Positions 22,101-63,973 of a stretch of DNA of 64,000 bases are shown here, piece after piece (within the stretch, counting starts at the first letter, position 1; every line of letters starts with the position of its first letter). The stretch comes from Tanypteryx hageni (taxonomy: Eukaryota > Arthropoda > Insecta > Odonata > Petaluridae). The stretch covers positions 57,685,407-57,749,406 of the forward strand of contig CM054115.1 in assembly GCA_028673005.1 (NCBI GenBank), in the 5' to 3' direction. The notes beneath the pieces are model-generated. The model saw only the letters and a program-made list of their open reading frames with translations, was not told the origin of the DNA and searched no databases. A program made the position numbers and the translations under genes.

Positions 22101-24653
22101 CTTATCTTTTGATATATTACCAAAACATTGGCTGTAAATTTCCCTTCTTGTTGGGCATATTCCTGTTTCCCTAGCCTGACCTTGACGCAGTTTATCATCA
22201 AGTTCTTCTTGCAAGTTAATGACATCCTGCCTAGTTGCTGGTTGACTTGAAACCTAGAAACAAAATAATTTCTTAAAAGACAACATTCATGAAATATATA
22301 AAATGAATTCATTGCATTTTTCAAACATGTAATATAGTGCATATATAGTAAAATCACAGTTTTAATTATCGTCAAATATATCTGTTTAATTTTTAGATTT
22401 GTCAAGTGATTTATTGTTAGAGTTACTTAGATAAGTTTTCTTGCTGTGCTCACAAATTAATATAATCTTTTAAAAATGAATCCTCTAAGTCATATCCGTT
22501 AAATTTAACAAACAATTAAAAAATAATCAAATTTTATGATTAGTTCAATCACCTCAAATTAAAAGTGATAACAAGGCTGATTCTATGTATAAACTGCGAT
22601 AAGTTACAGTTGTATGGATTAAATTCTTGCTCAAAGAAGATCAGAGCTGTTATTTGCTGCAAATAGCAGGTCTACCATGTACTTATTTGTGTCATTGATT
22701 TCCTGTTTTTTCAATTTTTACATATGATAAAAGGAAATGTGTTAACTTTTTATACTCATTACCAGGCCTTAGGGCTAGCCTAGTTGACTTGGGTCCCGCA
22801 CTTCCATTTACAAAAATTTTAGATATACAACTTGCCAGACGTAGATCTAGCCATGAAATGCACACAAGATAGTAAGATAAAGATAAGTTACCGAGATAAC
22901 TATATGTCATTGCTAGTACCGCACAGTCAGCAATTCAATGCATTATCACCGTGCTGTGGTCCAATTTAATTATATAATCAAAGAATTACAAAGTGTATCG
23001 GACGATTTGGCAAATGCTATTAACAGTATGGAGCAGACTTGCAAATGGTTGGAATCTTACAGAAAAGATGGCTATCAAAGAGCAGTAGCTACTGCAAAAT
23101 AATGATTTGGAAATGGAACTGGTATTGATAGTGGTGAGAGTGTGCAAAAGTAAGCAAATGCTTGCAATGAATCTGAAGATGTGCAGATTATAGATGCACA
23201 GAATGCATTCCACTTAACTTAACTATATTGTTGACGCAGCAATTGCATCTATGGACAACTGCATTGAGCAATTAAAAATGCATCACGAATAATTTGGTTT
23301 CCTATATACATTTCATGAGTTGCAAAAGTCAGATTTACTAAAGCGCAGTATATATCTGGAAAGAAATCTCACAGATAATGAAAATCGGGATCTTGATGGC
23401 TTCATAACTGCAGAAGAACTGGAACCTTTGAAACCCATCATTCTAGCGCCGCTTTACAAAGATCCAATTAAGATTTTGCAATTTCTTACAACAAACAAGT
23501 GATATACAGACTTTCCTAATAGGTATATAAATTGCTCTTAGAATTATTCTGACTTCCTATCACTGTATCATCTGGTGAAAGAAGTTTTTTAAGCTAAAAT
23601 TTATAAAAACGTACATGCGGTCAACAATGCTTCAAGAATGGGTCAGTAAATTGGCTGTCAATTTTGAATGACATTGCTAATGAATTGGGCTATAGCGACC
23701 TTATAGCAGATTTTTTGTCAAGTAAAGCTCCCAAGATTTGCTTATATAACATTAACTAAAAATGTCGACTATATAGGATCAATCTTTCAAGTACAGCTGT
23801 TAAAGCTTTAACAAGTTTTATTAGTGATAACTCAATAAATAATTTTTTTGAATTAGTCATTCATAACCCTGTCATGACTCCTAAAAATTCTGTTTTCACA
23901 AATTTTAAACCAAATTTTTGGTAAAAACAATCGATAATGTACTCAAAATTGTTCTCCATTACAAGCAATAGTTGGTGAGGAGCTGGACTCTGTAATCCCT
24001 CAACTGGGTTTGACTTAAACTGTAGCATCCACTGGAATGGCCTTGCTACCAACGTGCCACCTTAGGCCCTGCAAACTCTAAGGCTGGGACTACTCATTAC
24101 TTTAGATAAGGCACCACAGAACATAGGTTGAAAGTTTGTCCAAAATTAGACCAGTCATTCCCGAGATTTCAATGGACATACAACTTTACATTTATATCAT
24201 ATATACCTTCTGTCTCCATAAATGTCCATCATCTTCCCACTCTCTTGGAGGTAAAATGGCATTCAAAAATTCTTCAGCTTCTTTCCGCTCTTCTCCACCA
24301 CTAATAGGAGTCCGTATGATTTTTTGAGCTCCAAGTCCGGAAATACTTGAAGCAGTCGCTTGTGGTTGCTTTCCTTGAGCCTTAATACATTTATCATTAA
24401 AGGCAATATTTTCTTAAATCGAATAAATGCAAATAAAAAATATAAATGCAGCTGAAATACATTATATTTCATTTTATGTAATAATTTTCCTGAGAATGCG
24501 CTTTCATTTATTTACTTTTTATCATTATTGTACATTAAATGGCAATAATCTCTTACGTACAAGTGATACTTTTTTGTCTGTTCGTTTCGTGATGAGTTGC
24601 GGAGTGTCATATTTTACCAACGAGTCAAATGTTTCAACCATTTTTTTAGCCAT
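16739..24653 (-). CDS. DNALI1: axonemal dynein light intermediate chain 1 (p28 family), complete
   Basis: Six exons on the - strand, 24653-24561, 24380-24207, 22253-22121, 21757-21612, 20397-20200 and 16774-16739, total 780 nt: 259 codons plus a stop, close to the usual length of about 258. The protein is a light chain of single-headed inner dynein arms in motile cilia and sperm flagella. Signatures in order: SLVKYDTP near residue 11, AEEFLNAILPPREWEDDGHL near 75-95, QARETGICPTRREIYSQCF near 115-133, VTINCTERGMLLLRVRDETR near 139-158, AYQALYESSIAFGMRKALQ, a coiled coil (about 182-247) ending FLKKTNQQLK, and AQLEGIIAPKK before the stop. Every junction keeps the frame. The start is the first ATG before the family's N-terminal motif. 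It is convergent with scrib and divergent from NALCN. Confidence 0.95.
17203..17427. mobile_element. hAT-type MITE with 8-bp target duplication
   Basis: Ends CAGGGCTGGTCCTAAGG and, reversed, CATGGCTGGTCCTAGG. It is flanked by GATTTGTC on the left and GATTTATC on the right, an 8-bp duplication with one mismatch, as expected for hAT insertion. 225 bp, no ORF. Confidence 0.8.
18249..19123 (-). mobile_element. RTE-type LINE fragment: endonuclease domain and linker, broken
   Basis: Translation on the - strand shows the C-terminal half of an apurinic endonuclease: IIMGDWNSIVG, KRRLYTWKSPGD and QIDYILVKK, all typical of RTE-clade LINEs. An in-frame TGA follows at once. The downstream linker continues (RQTWNPEKLKERQD, then a frameshift, then NINSEEGRANYRRINNELRR). 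Nonsense and frameshift lesions make this a dead copy. Reverse transcriptase follows only as an opposite-strand fragment at 19404-19822. Confidence 0.85.
19124..19155. repeat. (AT)n microsatellite
   Basis: About 16 TA dinucleotides directly abutting the endonuclease end of the RTE fragment. Confidence 0.95.
19404..19822 (+). mobile_element. RTE-type LINE 3' end (reverse transcriptase C-terminus and tail)
   Basis: The + strand reads LQTTQRSMEGCILGITQRD, VRDVIWRVKMLKWQWTGHIT and then, frameshifted, an Arg/Lys-rich segment corresponding to RRPKYRWDKI. It ends in ...ACTGAAAAAGGTTGATGATA, the usual C-terminus and short GAT-like tail of RTE elements. The orientation is opposite to the endonuclease part at 18249-19123. 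Confidence 0.8.
20200..20397 (-). CDS. DNALI1: DNALI1 exon 5, coiled coil
   Basis: 66 codons, phase 0 on both sides, acceptor GGGTTCAG and donor AAG|GTAACT. Heptad-rich Glu/Lys/Leu sequence (EEELEELKKERDMLEKQL) ending FLKKTNQQLK, the family's C-terminal coiled coil. Confidence 0.95.
21063..21580. mobile_element. Tigger/pogo-like MITE
   Basis: Left end CAGTAGTCCCTCCCCAG and reversed right end CAGTAGTCCCTTATCAAC are terminal inverted repeats. The left flank is TA and the right flank TG, consistent with a mutated TA duplication. Lies in DNALI1 intron 4. No transposase ORF. Confidence 0.75.
21612..21757 (-). CDS. DNALI1: DNALI1 exon 4
   Basis: 146 nt completing a split Asp codon, then ELIRQVTINCTERGMLLLRV and continuing to GMRKALQ. 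Donor CAG|GTAGGC. This is the most conserved part of the p28 family. Confidence 0.96.
22121..22253 (-). CDS. DNALI1: DNALI1 exon 3
   Basis: 133 nt: VSSQPATRQDVINLQEEL through ETGICPTRREIYSQCF, ending in the first base of a split codon. Acceptor TTTCTAG, donor TTTTG|GTAATA. Confidence 0.96.
22254..24206 (-). other. DNALI1: DNALI1 intron 2 with hAT relic
   Basis: 2 kb intron; the middle is a dead hAT transposase copy in antisense to DNALI1 (22975-23765). The rest shows no exon. Confidence 0.7.
22975..23765 (+). pseudogene. hAT-family transposase relic (dimerisation region)
   Basis: Fragments in shifting frames on the + strand match the C-terminal half of hAT transposases of the ZMYM/TTF zinc-finger type: SVSDDLANAINSMEQTCKWL, AAIASMDNCIEQLK, LTDNENRDLDGFITAEELE, KPIILAPLYKDPIKILQFL, then pieces matching the terminal GERSF-like and SSKAPKI-like segments. 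At least three frameshift or nonsense lesions are present. CCTTAGGGC-like and CCTTAGGCCCTG motifs at 22763 and 24060 may be its eroded ends. Confidence 0.8.
24207..24380 (-). CDS. DNALI1: DNALI1 exon 2
   Basis: 58 codons, phase 0, with a low-complexity Gln/Ser start and then EEFLNAILPPREWEDDG, the family's strongest N-terminal motif. Donor AAG|GTATAT. Confidence 0.95.
24561..24653 (-). CDS. DNALI1: DNALI1 exon 1 with start codon
   Basis: 31 codons beginning MAKKMVETFDSLVKYDTPQL, donor CTT|GTACGTAAG. The SLVKYDTP motif aligns with the conserved N-terminal SLLKYDTP. A second Met at residue 5 is an alternative start. Confidence 0.93.
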
Positions 24654-25129
24654 GACTTTCTAATAAAGTGATTCTTTACCCTGCTTCCTTAAACTTGCCA
24701 AAATGAGCAGATAAAATACATAGCAATTGTTTACTTTATTGGTTGCTATAGTAGTTGGTTTAAATGGGTGTGTTGACAAAAAAAATGAATTCAGAAATGC
24801 GACGAAATTTACTGATGGGGTCGTAGGATGAGCAGGTATTTTGTTTTATTTTGCGAGGTTGTTTTGTAATTTGCAGCTAATTGGTCATAAGCAGTTATTA
24901 TACGACGTTTATTTATTGTTATTGAAATAAATAATGATTTAAGGAGCTTTCGTTTAGACCTTATAGGATATGCGCAATGAATTATTTACGAAATGAAGAA
25001 GCATTAATCTCGCAGTTTTCATCAATGGCTATAATGGTATTTGTTTTACTTTAGAACAGGTTTATTTTCTTTTTTTGTGTGATTAATATAAGTACATGAT
25101 TGATTTATTATTATGACATTTTGTTTCAG
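24654..25129. promoter_or_regulatory. divergent promoter interval between DNALI1 and NALCN
   Basis: 476 bp separate the DNALI1 start codon from the acceptor-like TTTGTTTCAG before the first NALCN coding exon. It must contain the 5' end of DNALI1 and perhaps a non-coding first exon of NALCN. No clear TATA or initiator element can be assigned by eye. Confidence 0.45.
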
Positions 25130-25143
25130 AAAATAATACCGCT

Positions 25144-57207
<32,064 letters not shown>

Positions 57208-58077
57208 GTAAGTTTTGTATGTTTGATCTGATGGAAAAATAATTTCTCCATAGCTGTAATTTGTGAATTTAGAGAAACTAAAAAATAAATAAAGGGAGGT
57301 TCTCTAAATTCACAAAGAATTGCCAAGGAGAAATTTTTTCTTTTATAAACTATGCCATAGTGCCATTGTTAATTATTAGTAATATCTGGTGTGATTTATT
57401 AACACATTATAAATCTAATCTGTAACCTAGCAAATATTTTAGAATATTTTACACTTTTACATTGAAATATTCATACAAGATGTCTGTGGTACAATGCCAA
57501 CTTAATTTGTTTTCTTCCCAGTGCTCTTGCTACTCTTGTACATGTGTTAATTCTGTGGTATATTTTAAAATATTTATAGAAAGTATAGTATACAAGTAGT
57601 TAGTGCTTGCATTCTGCAAGCATTTCAGCCCATATTGAAAGTAACACCATAGGATTTTGAGGGGATGCAGTGCATAAGGCAGTCCCTAACGTCACTTCTA
57701 TCAGGGTTACTTCTCCTATTGTGACCCCTGATATTCCTAGAGAAAAGCAAACGTTACCTACCAACAATATCCAAAATTTAATCATCATGTTTGTGCTTTC
57801 AGTATTACACTAAAATTCTAATTATTTATGATACCTTCAAATTAGTGTTTTGGATACAGTAAAATCTTACACATAATCAGAAAAAATATAGGTGATGTTC
57901 TCATAACATGCATTATATTTAAAATTAGAGTAAGTTAACTTATAAGTATGCTTAAGACAATACACATGGTGTTAACTCAATTAAAGAAAAATTAGAAAAT
58001 ATATTTCCGTAACTTGATTTTTCTATAACTCGAATAATTTTTGCTTTCCCTTGAGATTCGACCGTATATATACAATA
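57208..58077 (+). other. NALCN: NALCN 3' intron or terminal region, unresolved
   Basis: A strong acceptor (TTTGTTTTCTTCCCAG, AG at 57520-57521) is in phase with exon 28 but gives only eight codons after the split codon before a stop. A GC-richer open stretch at about 57660-57800 is another weak exon candidate. From 57850 onward are Tigger-like repeat phrases (TAACTCGAATAATTTTTGCT). Confidence 0.4.
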
Positions 58078-59151
58078 CACCACCTTTTTGAAATTCGCAT
58101 GCTTGCGGTTCGCGAAATGGAGTATGCGACAAAACTTTTTATGACCATTACTTGTGTTTCGCGCCAATTACTTGCATTTCACGTCATTTGTTTACGATTC
58201 CAACAAGTGTGAACTCCCTCGATTTTTTTGTTTCTAATTGTAAGTTCATTTTAAACTTTAGCACCCTAGAAAAAGACATTATTATTATGTTATATTTATA
58301 ATGCTCATTATTAGCAGTTTTCAAAGTAAACGAACGTGATAACCATCGACTTAATTTTTTTGTAGCTCAGTTTAAATTTCACTGCAAACGGCGCTATTTT
58401 CGATAACAGTCGAAGTTGCTGACCTCTAGCGGCCAAATTAGAAACTATTTGCTAATGGAAAAGCATCCTGCGCGTTTAGTTTTTCACAACTTTTACGAGT
58501 ATGACATTGAAAATATTCGTTCTTCGCGTATGAGGTTGCTGGTTTTTCACCGAAATATTTAACGATTTAATGCTATTATCTTTGTATTTTGAATGTAATT
58601 TATGGAAATTGCTATCATCTTGTAACGTAAGATTTTCTACCGCGTATTTTAAACGCAATTACTAAAAGGAATGTTATAACTTTCCTACGTTAGGTTTTGG
58701 TTTTCCGTTATGCATTTCTAACGTAATTAGTAAAAGAAAGGTAACCACTTTTTGATGCATGACGTACTCATCATTACAATTCGGTAGTTCAATTTAAATT
58801 AAACCATCTCCTTAGAATGAATAAAATATGATTAAAAATCGCATGCAAAATTGGGTTCGAGGTAAACTGTACAAGCGCGGAAAGAAGTGTAATCGCTTTG
58901 TTATGCTGGGTTTTCATTTACTATTACGCGTTTTGAAGGTAATTAAAAGTATTTTTCACTTTATAATGTTAGGTTTTTCATTTGTGGTTACGTTTTCTTT
59001 TATTTTCCGTTAAATTGCATTATTAATGATAAAAAACTGAATTTTTTTAGGTTGGCTAGGAACCACTCTCTCATAATAACATGGCGTTTTATTGGAAAAT
59101 AGGACGTCAGTTTTCCGGAACCAATTATTCGCGAAGTTCAAAAAGATGGTG
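58078..59151 (+). mobile_element. CACCACC-ended DNA element, full-length copy
   Basis: Left CACCACCTTTTTGAAATTCG and reversed right CACCATCTTTTTGAACTTCG are inverted ends, both bounded by TA. 1.07 kb, no transposase ORF. An inverted, truncated relative is at 32054. It sits inside a Tigger-like repeat whose TAACTCGAATAATTTTTRCT phrase appears on both sides (58025 and 59191). Confidence 0.82.
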
Positions 59152-59251
59152 TATATAAAATATATATTTCCGTATTTTTAATTTTCTGTAACTCGAATAA
59201 TTTTTACTTTCCCTAGAGATTCGAGTTATTGAAGTTCCACTATAATTATGA

Positions 59252-61006
59252 CAGCATTAATAATAATAATAATTTTATTCATCCGGAGATCTGTACACAG
59301 ATATAGGATTTGTCATATAAATATTTACAAAAGAGATGTCGTCATAAATATTCCAATAAGAATAGATGAGGTATGAATGTATACAAAAGAAATATCATCA
59401 TAAAATTACATGTATATAAGTATACAGGAAATCAGTCATTGAGAAATTCATCAATACTATAATACATTTTGTTAAGCAAAAAAGATTTAACCTTGTACTG
59501 AAATGAAGACATAGACACAATACAATTTAGATTTTGAGGTAGCTTATTATAAAAGGCGAGTCCCATATGCTTAGGACCTAGTGATGTAGATTTGGTGCGA
59601 ACAAATGGTGTATGTAATTTGCTTGCACCACGAGTAGCATACTGATAAATGTCAGCATTGACCAGGTATTCATTTAAATTTCTTTTGGTGCATACAACAG
59701 CTGTTAATATATATATACATGCAAGAGGTAGGACATTAAAATGCTTAAAAATTGGACGACTTGGGGCATCAAGATTTTCATTCGCCAGTAATCATAGTAT
59801 TTTTTTTTGGAGTGTAAAGATTCTGATGGCATGAGGCGAGGAGCCCCAAAGCAAGATACTGTAGGAAATATGGGAATAAAATTCACCATAATATAGAGAT
59901 AGTAAAACTTCTGAGGAAACTGTAGAATGAATGCATCTCACCAAGTAGCACACAGAGCTAAGTTTACTGGCAAGTTTTCCGATATGGATGTCCCAGTAAA
60001 GGTGAGCTTCAATATTGACACCAAGAAACCTTGAAGTGTTGACTTGAGGGATACACTTGCCATCTAAAGGAATAGACAAAGGCTGTGTTGTTTTATTTTT
60101 GTTGGTAAAGTAGATTACTTGTGATTTATCAATATTCAATTTTAGAAAGTTGTTTAGACACCAGGTATTTAGGCAGTGAGTGACAAGATTACAGGTGTGC
60201 TGCAAGTTCTGAAAAGAGTTGGAGGAAACAATGACATTGGTGTCATCAGCATAAAGTGTGGGTTTTGTCCCAGCTGATTTGTAAATTCTCTGGGGGAGAT
60301 CATTAATATAAATTAAGAAGAGAATGGGTCCTAAAACTGAGCCCTGAGGAACTCCTTGGTCCACTATTTTAGCTGGGGAGACATATATAGAGCCATTATT
60401 AGTAATAACAACACATTGAGTTCTGCCCTGAATATAAGATATGAGCCAGTTTTTAGGTGGCCCTCTGATACCAATTCTGTCAAGTTTTTTAAAAAGCAGG
60501 TTATGGTTTGCAAGGTCAAAGGCTTTTGTAAAATCAAAAAAGAGTCCACAGGTTTCCAATTTGTTATCCAGTGAGGAAAGCAAGGAGTTGATAACGTCAT
60601 AAGCAGCTGTCATGGTAGATTTCCTCTTACGGAAGCCATGTTGATAAGGAGACAAGATATTCGAGGATTCCAGAAAAGACACTAATCGATTATTAAAAAC
60701 TTTCTCAAAAATTTTAGAGAATTGATTTTGTACAGCAATTGGCCTGTATGAGTTTAAATCAGGATAGCTACCTTTACCCTTGTATAAAGGAACAATTTTA
60801 GAAGTTTTGAGAGCAGCGGGAAAAGTCCCAACCAGTAAGGATACGTTAATAAGGTGTAATAGGGGACCTTTAATAAAATTAATTTCCATTAAAAGCATTA
60901 AAACTTCTTTAACTTCCATTAAAAGCAATAAAGGTCCGTTTAAAAGCAATGAGGTCGTTGCCATGGTTTTTATAAATTTCCATTGTTGAAAAGAATAAAA
61001 ATTCAC
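59252..61006 (-). mobile_element. non-LTR retrotransposon (LINE) reverse transcriptase, 5'-truncated
   Basis: A long open frame at 59792-61006 (- strand) has reverse transcriptase blocks: VPLYKGKGSYPDLNSYRPIA, HGFRKRKSTMTAAYDVINSL, FFDFTKAFDLANHNLLFKKL, DQGVPQGSVLGPILFLIYIN and YADDTNVIV. The catalytic YADD and the FDFTKAFD Asp are intact. The upstream endonuclease is missing and the first residues of the frame are low-complexity Leu/Met. Near 59795 a run of A shifts the frame. The C-terminus is then readable in pieces (TKSTSLGPKHMGLAFYNKLP) to a stop at 59432-59434 and a short ATT-type tail (about 59252-59275). Jockey/CR1-like; clade uncertain. Confidence 0.9.
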
Positions 61007-61009
61007 ACT

Positions 61010-61390
61010 TTTTTCCGATTTAAAGCAGATATTTACGACAATTCGGTGCGTATTTAATTCTGACTTTAAAAATTAAGAACTCGGTTCTTTCAGCTAGACC
61101 ACTGTTCTTTTACTGAATTCGTATTCCAATTTTAAGTAATATAAAAATGCATTTTTAGAAAGCCTTGCACTGAATCCCATGCTTTTCTTATGGGATATTG
61201 AAATGGAACATTGGGGTTGAAAATATGCCTTAAATATGAACTTTTTGTGATTTTCGATTTTTCTCATTGGTTGTGCCACTCAACCAACCTACATGCCAAA
61301 TTTCAGATTTCTAGCCATTCTAGAAGTACCTAAGAGTTTTATGTCAGTCAGTGAGTGAGGCACAAGTAGCTTTATTATTATAGAAGATAG
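61010..61390 (+). mobile_element. 3' end of a dispersed retroelement-like repeat
   Basis: Contains CATGCCAAATTTCAGATTTC and TTATGTCAGTCAGTGAGTGA, phrases typical of the 3' ends of a common arthropod repeat. No ORF. Confidence 0.5.
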
Positions 61391-61397
61391 CATAATA

Positions 61398-62352
61398 CAG
61401 TAAAACCCCCAAATTCGCGGGGGTTACGCTCTCGAAAACACCGCGAATTTGGAATCTGCCAAAATGGAATCAAAGACCTTATGAGAAAATGGAGGTTAGG
61501 TTCTCAGCTCTCCATTATTTTGACAACAATAATTGATGAAACGGTAGGCTAAAAATGGTTTATAACCAATATAATATGTCACTTAAATCTGCCATAGCCG
61601 TACAGCCAGCTTGCCGAGATAATTTCGTGTAAACCATGATTAGCAATGAATATACCGATAAAATATTTATTGAATCATGTAAAAGGCAAAAAATGGATAC
61701 ATTAAATTTGGTGTGTGGTACAAAATGAATCCCATGCCGAGTGTGCTGTTACACTCTGTATAATCATGCCTTAAAAAGTTAAAACGAAGATATTGAAGCC
61801 ATCTGCGAAAAATCCAATGATGACGAGGAAAGCGGGTGACGATGGTGATGGTTGATGGTGAAGGTATTTTTCTACTTCTTTTACAAAATGCTTGTTAAAC
61901 CATTCTAAAAACAGCACACTTGTAACCCAGGATTTTTGGTTAACTCTCACAAACACTGATGGACTGTGCTCAATGTTTTTCTCCTTCAATGTCCGAGGGT
62001 CTAAAGACCGGTATACAATCATGGGCTTCATCATGCAGTCCCCTGAAGCATTAGCACATAGGAGAAGGTAAATCAGTCTTTGGCTGCTTTAAACCCAGGA
62101 GCCAATTTCGCTTCAATTGATAAAAATGTTTTTGAAGGCATTCTTTTCCAAAATGACACTGTCTCATCTACGTTGAATACTTGCTGTCGAGTGTATCCAC
62201 TGTCTTCAATGTATTTTCGCAGTTGTTTGGGAAATCTTTCTGCTGCTACATGGTCTGCAGACACTGATTCATCGATGGCAGCAGTAGTCGAAAAACCCGC
62301 GAAACTGCGATGCATGCGAAGTTGGAACCCGCAAAATTTGGGGGTTCTACTA
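61398..62352 (-). mobile_element. Tigger-family (pogo) transposon, internally deleted
   Basis: Ends CAGTAAAACCCCCAAATTCG and, reversed, TAGTAGAACCCCCAAATTTT, with TA on both sides (61396-61397 and 62353-62354). On the - strand two frames give DDE transposase of the TIGD1/jerky type: RQQVFNVDETVSFWKRMPSK, APGFKAAKD, then frameshifted LLLCANASGDCMMKPMIVYR and NQKSWVTSVLFLEWFNKHFV. The first catalytic Asp (NVDE) is visible. The N-terminal CENPB helix-turn-helix and the C-terminal catalytic residues are missing. Confidence 0.9.
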
Positions 62353-63340
62353 TATTCGTAATTGATGTTAAATATAAATTTTTGTAGTTTTTTGGTCTTT
62401 ATGGTTAAATTTAAATGAAAAGAAACTTGTAAATTTCCACTAAAAAGTTTAATAATCGACCGGTTTCGCCTGTTACAGCATCATCAGGTGACGAAAGCAT
62501 GGTCGAGAGTTCTATATATATGGAGAGTAGGGTAGGAGTGTTAATTGAATAATGATAGGCATCTTCAAAAGCTAAAATGTTATGATCAATAATTAAATTT
62601 CATTAATTAAAAGATTATATTTTGTAGAATTTATTTTACATACATTTTTTATGTTTGACCCCAAGCTTTGTTCAAATTTTGTCTATAAAAGTTGCAATTA
62701 CGTACATTGAGTGTCATTATCAACTAAAAGTTGAATTTAACGAAAGATTTTAAGCTTAAAATCTATCCTCTTTTATACCTACTGTATTTAATAATGTATA
62801 GGTCAATCTCATGTATTGGTTGATTGCAACTTTTTTAATAAAATTTTTTGTTTTTTCAAATATCTCAGGTATAAGTCAACCCCAGTTTCCAGGTATAGTA
62901 GAACAAAATTTTTGTATTCAGTAGATGTTGATCCATTTAGTTCCATGTAAATAATCCAAAAGGATCATTTGTTGCATCTCTATAATTCTTTGAATATCAA
63001 ATTAACTATGTGGTGTCAAGTAGCAGTGAAGTAGTGCAATGCCTCCCCCAGGGCCACTGTGCAACATCAAAAGTCATTACATTGTACACACCTTTGTAAT
63101 AAATTGGATGAATTTGAATATTTTTTCCTCCGGGTGCTCAGTTAGAAGCTAATCTTTGTGAAGGAGTACAGTTTAGCAGCTTAAGTTTTAGTAAGAGAAA
63201 CATAACAACAATGTCAACTATAGTTTGTGAAGGTAATTATGATTCATGAAAATAATTCTAGTCGAAGCAAATAATTCTAGTTTACAAAAATAATAATAGT
63301 CTACAAAATTAATCACTTATAAGTATTACTTTTTATTATT
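62353..63340. other. repeat-like intergenic or intronic DNA
   Basis: Includes TCGACCGGTTTCGCCTGTTA near 62457 with CATCATCAGGTGACGAAAGC, a phrase often found in insect repeats. Otherwise AT-rich with no gene. Confidence 0.45.
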
Positions 63341-63605
63341 TGACTAGCTGCGTATTGCAGGGTTGCTTGCAGCATCAATAAAACATGTCCTTACTTCCAC
63401 CCAGCATGGTAAATTAATGCAATGGAAATCATGAATATGGGTGGGTTTATCTTTAGAAATGTATTCCAAAATACTAGTGCCTCCTGGTGGAGAACATTTC
63501 AACTATCTCAGATGGTCCCGCATTTAAGATTATACCAGTTCCTAGTGCGGCCAAGAGATGGTAGTATGGTAAAATTGGGAATAATTTTGAAACAAGAAAA
63601 AAGTC

Positions 63606-63677
63606 TGCTATGACCGGGAATCGAACCCGGGTCTTCCACTTGCTGGGCGGATATTCTACGACTAAACTATCGTAGCA
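63606..63677 (-). repeat. tRNA-like SINE module A (pseudo-tRNA)
   Basis: The - strand folds as a 72-nt cloverleaf with an intact T arm (CCCGGGTTCGATTCCCGG) and a D arm AGTTTAGTCGTAGAAT. The loop CCAGCAA has C instead of U at position 33 and an AGC anticodon that disagrees with the tRNA-Gly-like body. Together with module B this indicates a tRNA-derived repeat rather than a functional gene. Confidence 0.7.
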
Positions 63678-63901
63678 GATCAAGTTTCTCGTTTCTGAAC
63701 GTGGATGTTTTCTTGGTTGGGATGGAACTAGCCTAGCTAGGATCAAACTGCCCCAATGGATATCGAAGAGATACATCAAAGAAAAGTCCTTCCTCTCAAT
63801 TGGTGAGATTGCCAAGGAAGAAATTGATGGAATAAAGTGATCCTATGCAGACAGGCATAAGCTGCAATGTTGGGAATAATTTTGAAACGAGAAAAAAAGT
63901 T

Positions 63902-63973
63902 TGCTATGACCGGGAATCGAACCCGGGTCTTCCACTTCCCGGACGGATATTCTACCACTGAACTATCGTAGCA
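63902..63973 (-). repeat. tRNA-like SINE module B (pseudo-tRNA)
   Basis: Nearly identical to module A, with a better D arm (AGTTCAGTGGTAGAAT). The loop CCGGGAA again lacks U33 and would give GGG. The upstream flank GGAATAATTTTGAAAC is shared with module A, so the pair is a direct repeat with 296 bp spacing. Confidence 0.7.

Noticed and set aside
57600..57788. - strand open frame as a separate small gene
   Set aside because: No start context, no homology, and it overlaps a + strand stretch with better exon-like composition.
63606..63973. Two tRNA genes on the - strand
   Set aside because: C33 instead of U33, anticodons inconsistent with the Gly-like body, and shared flanking repeat sequence; also related to modules in the SINE composite at 40745.
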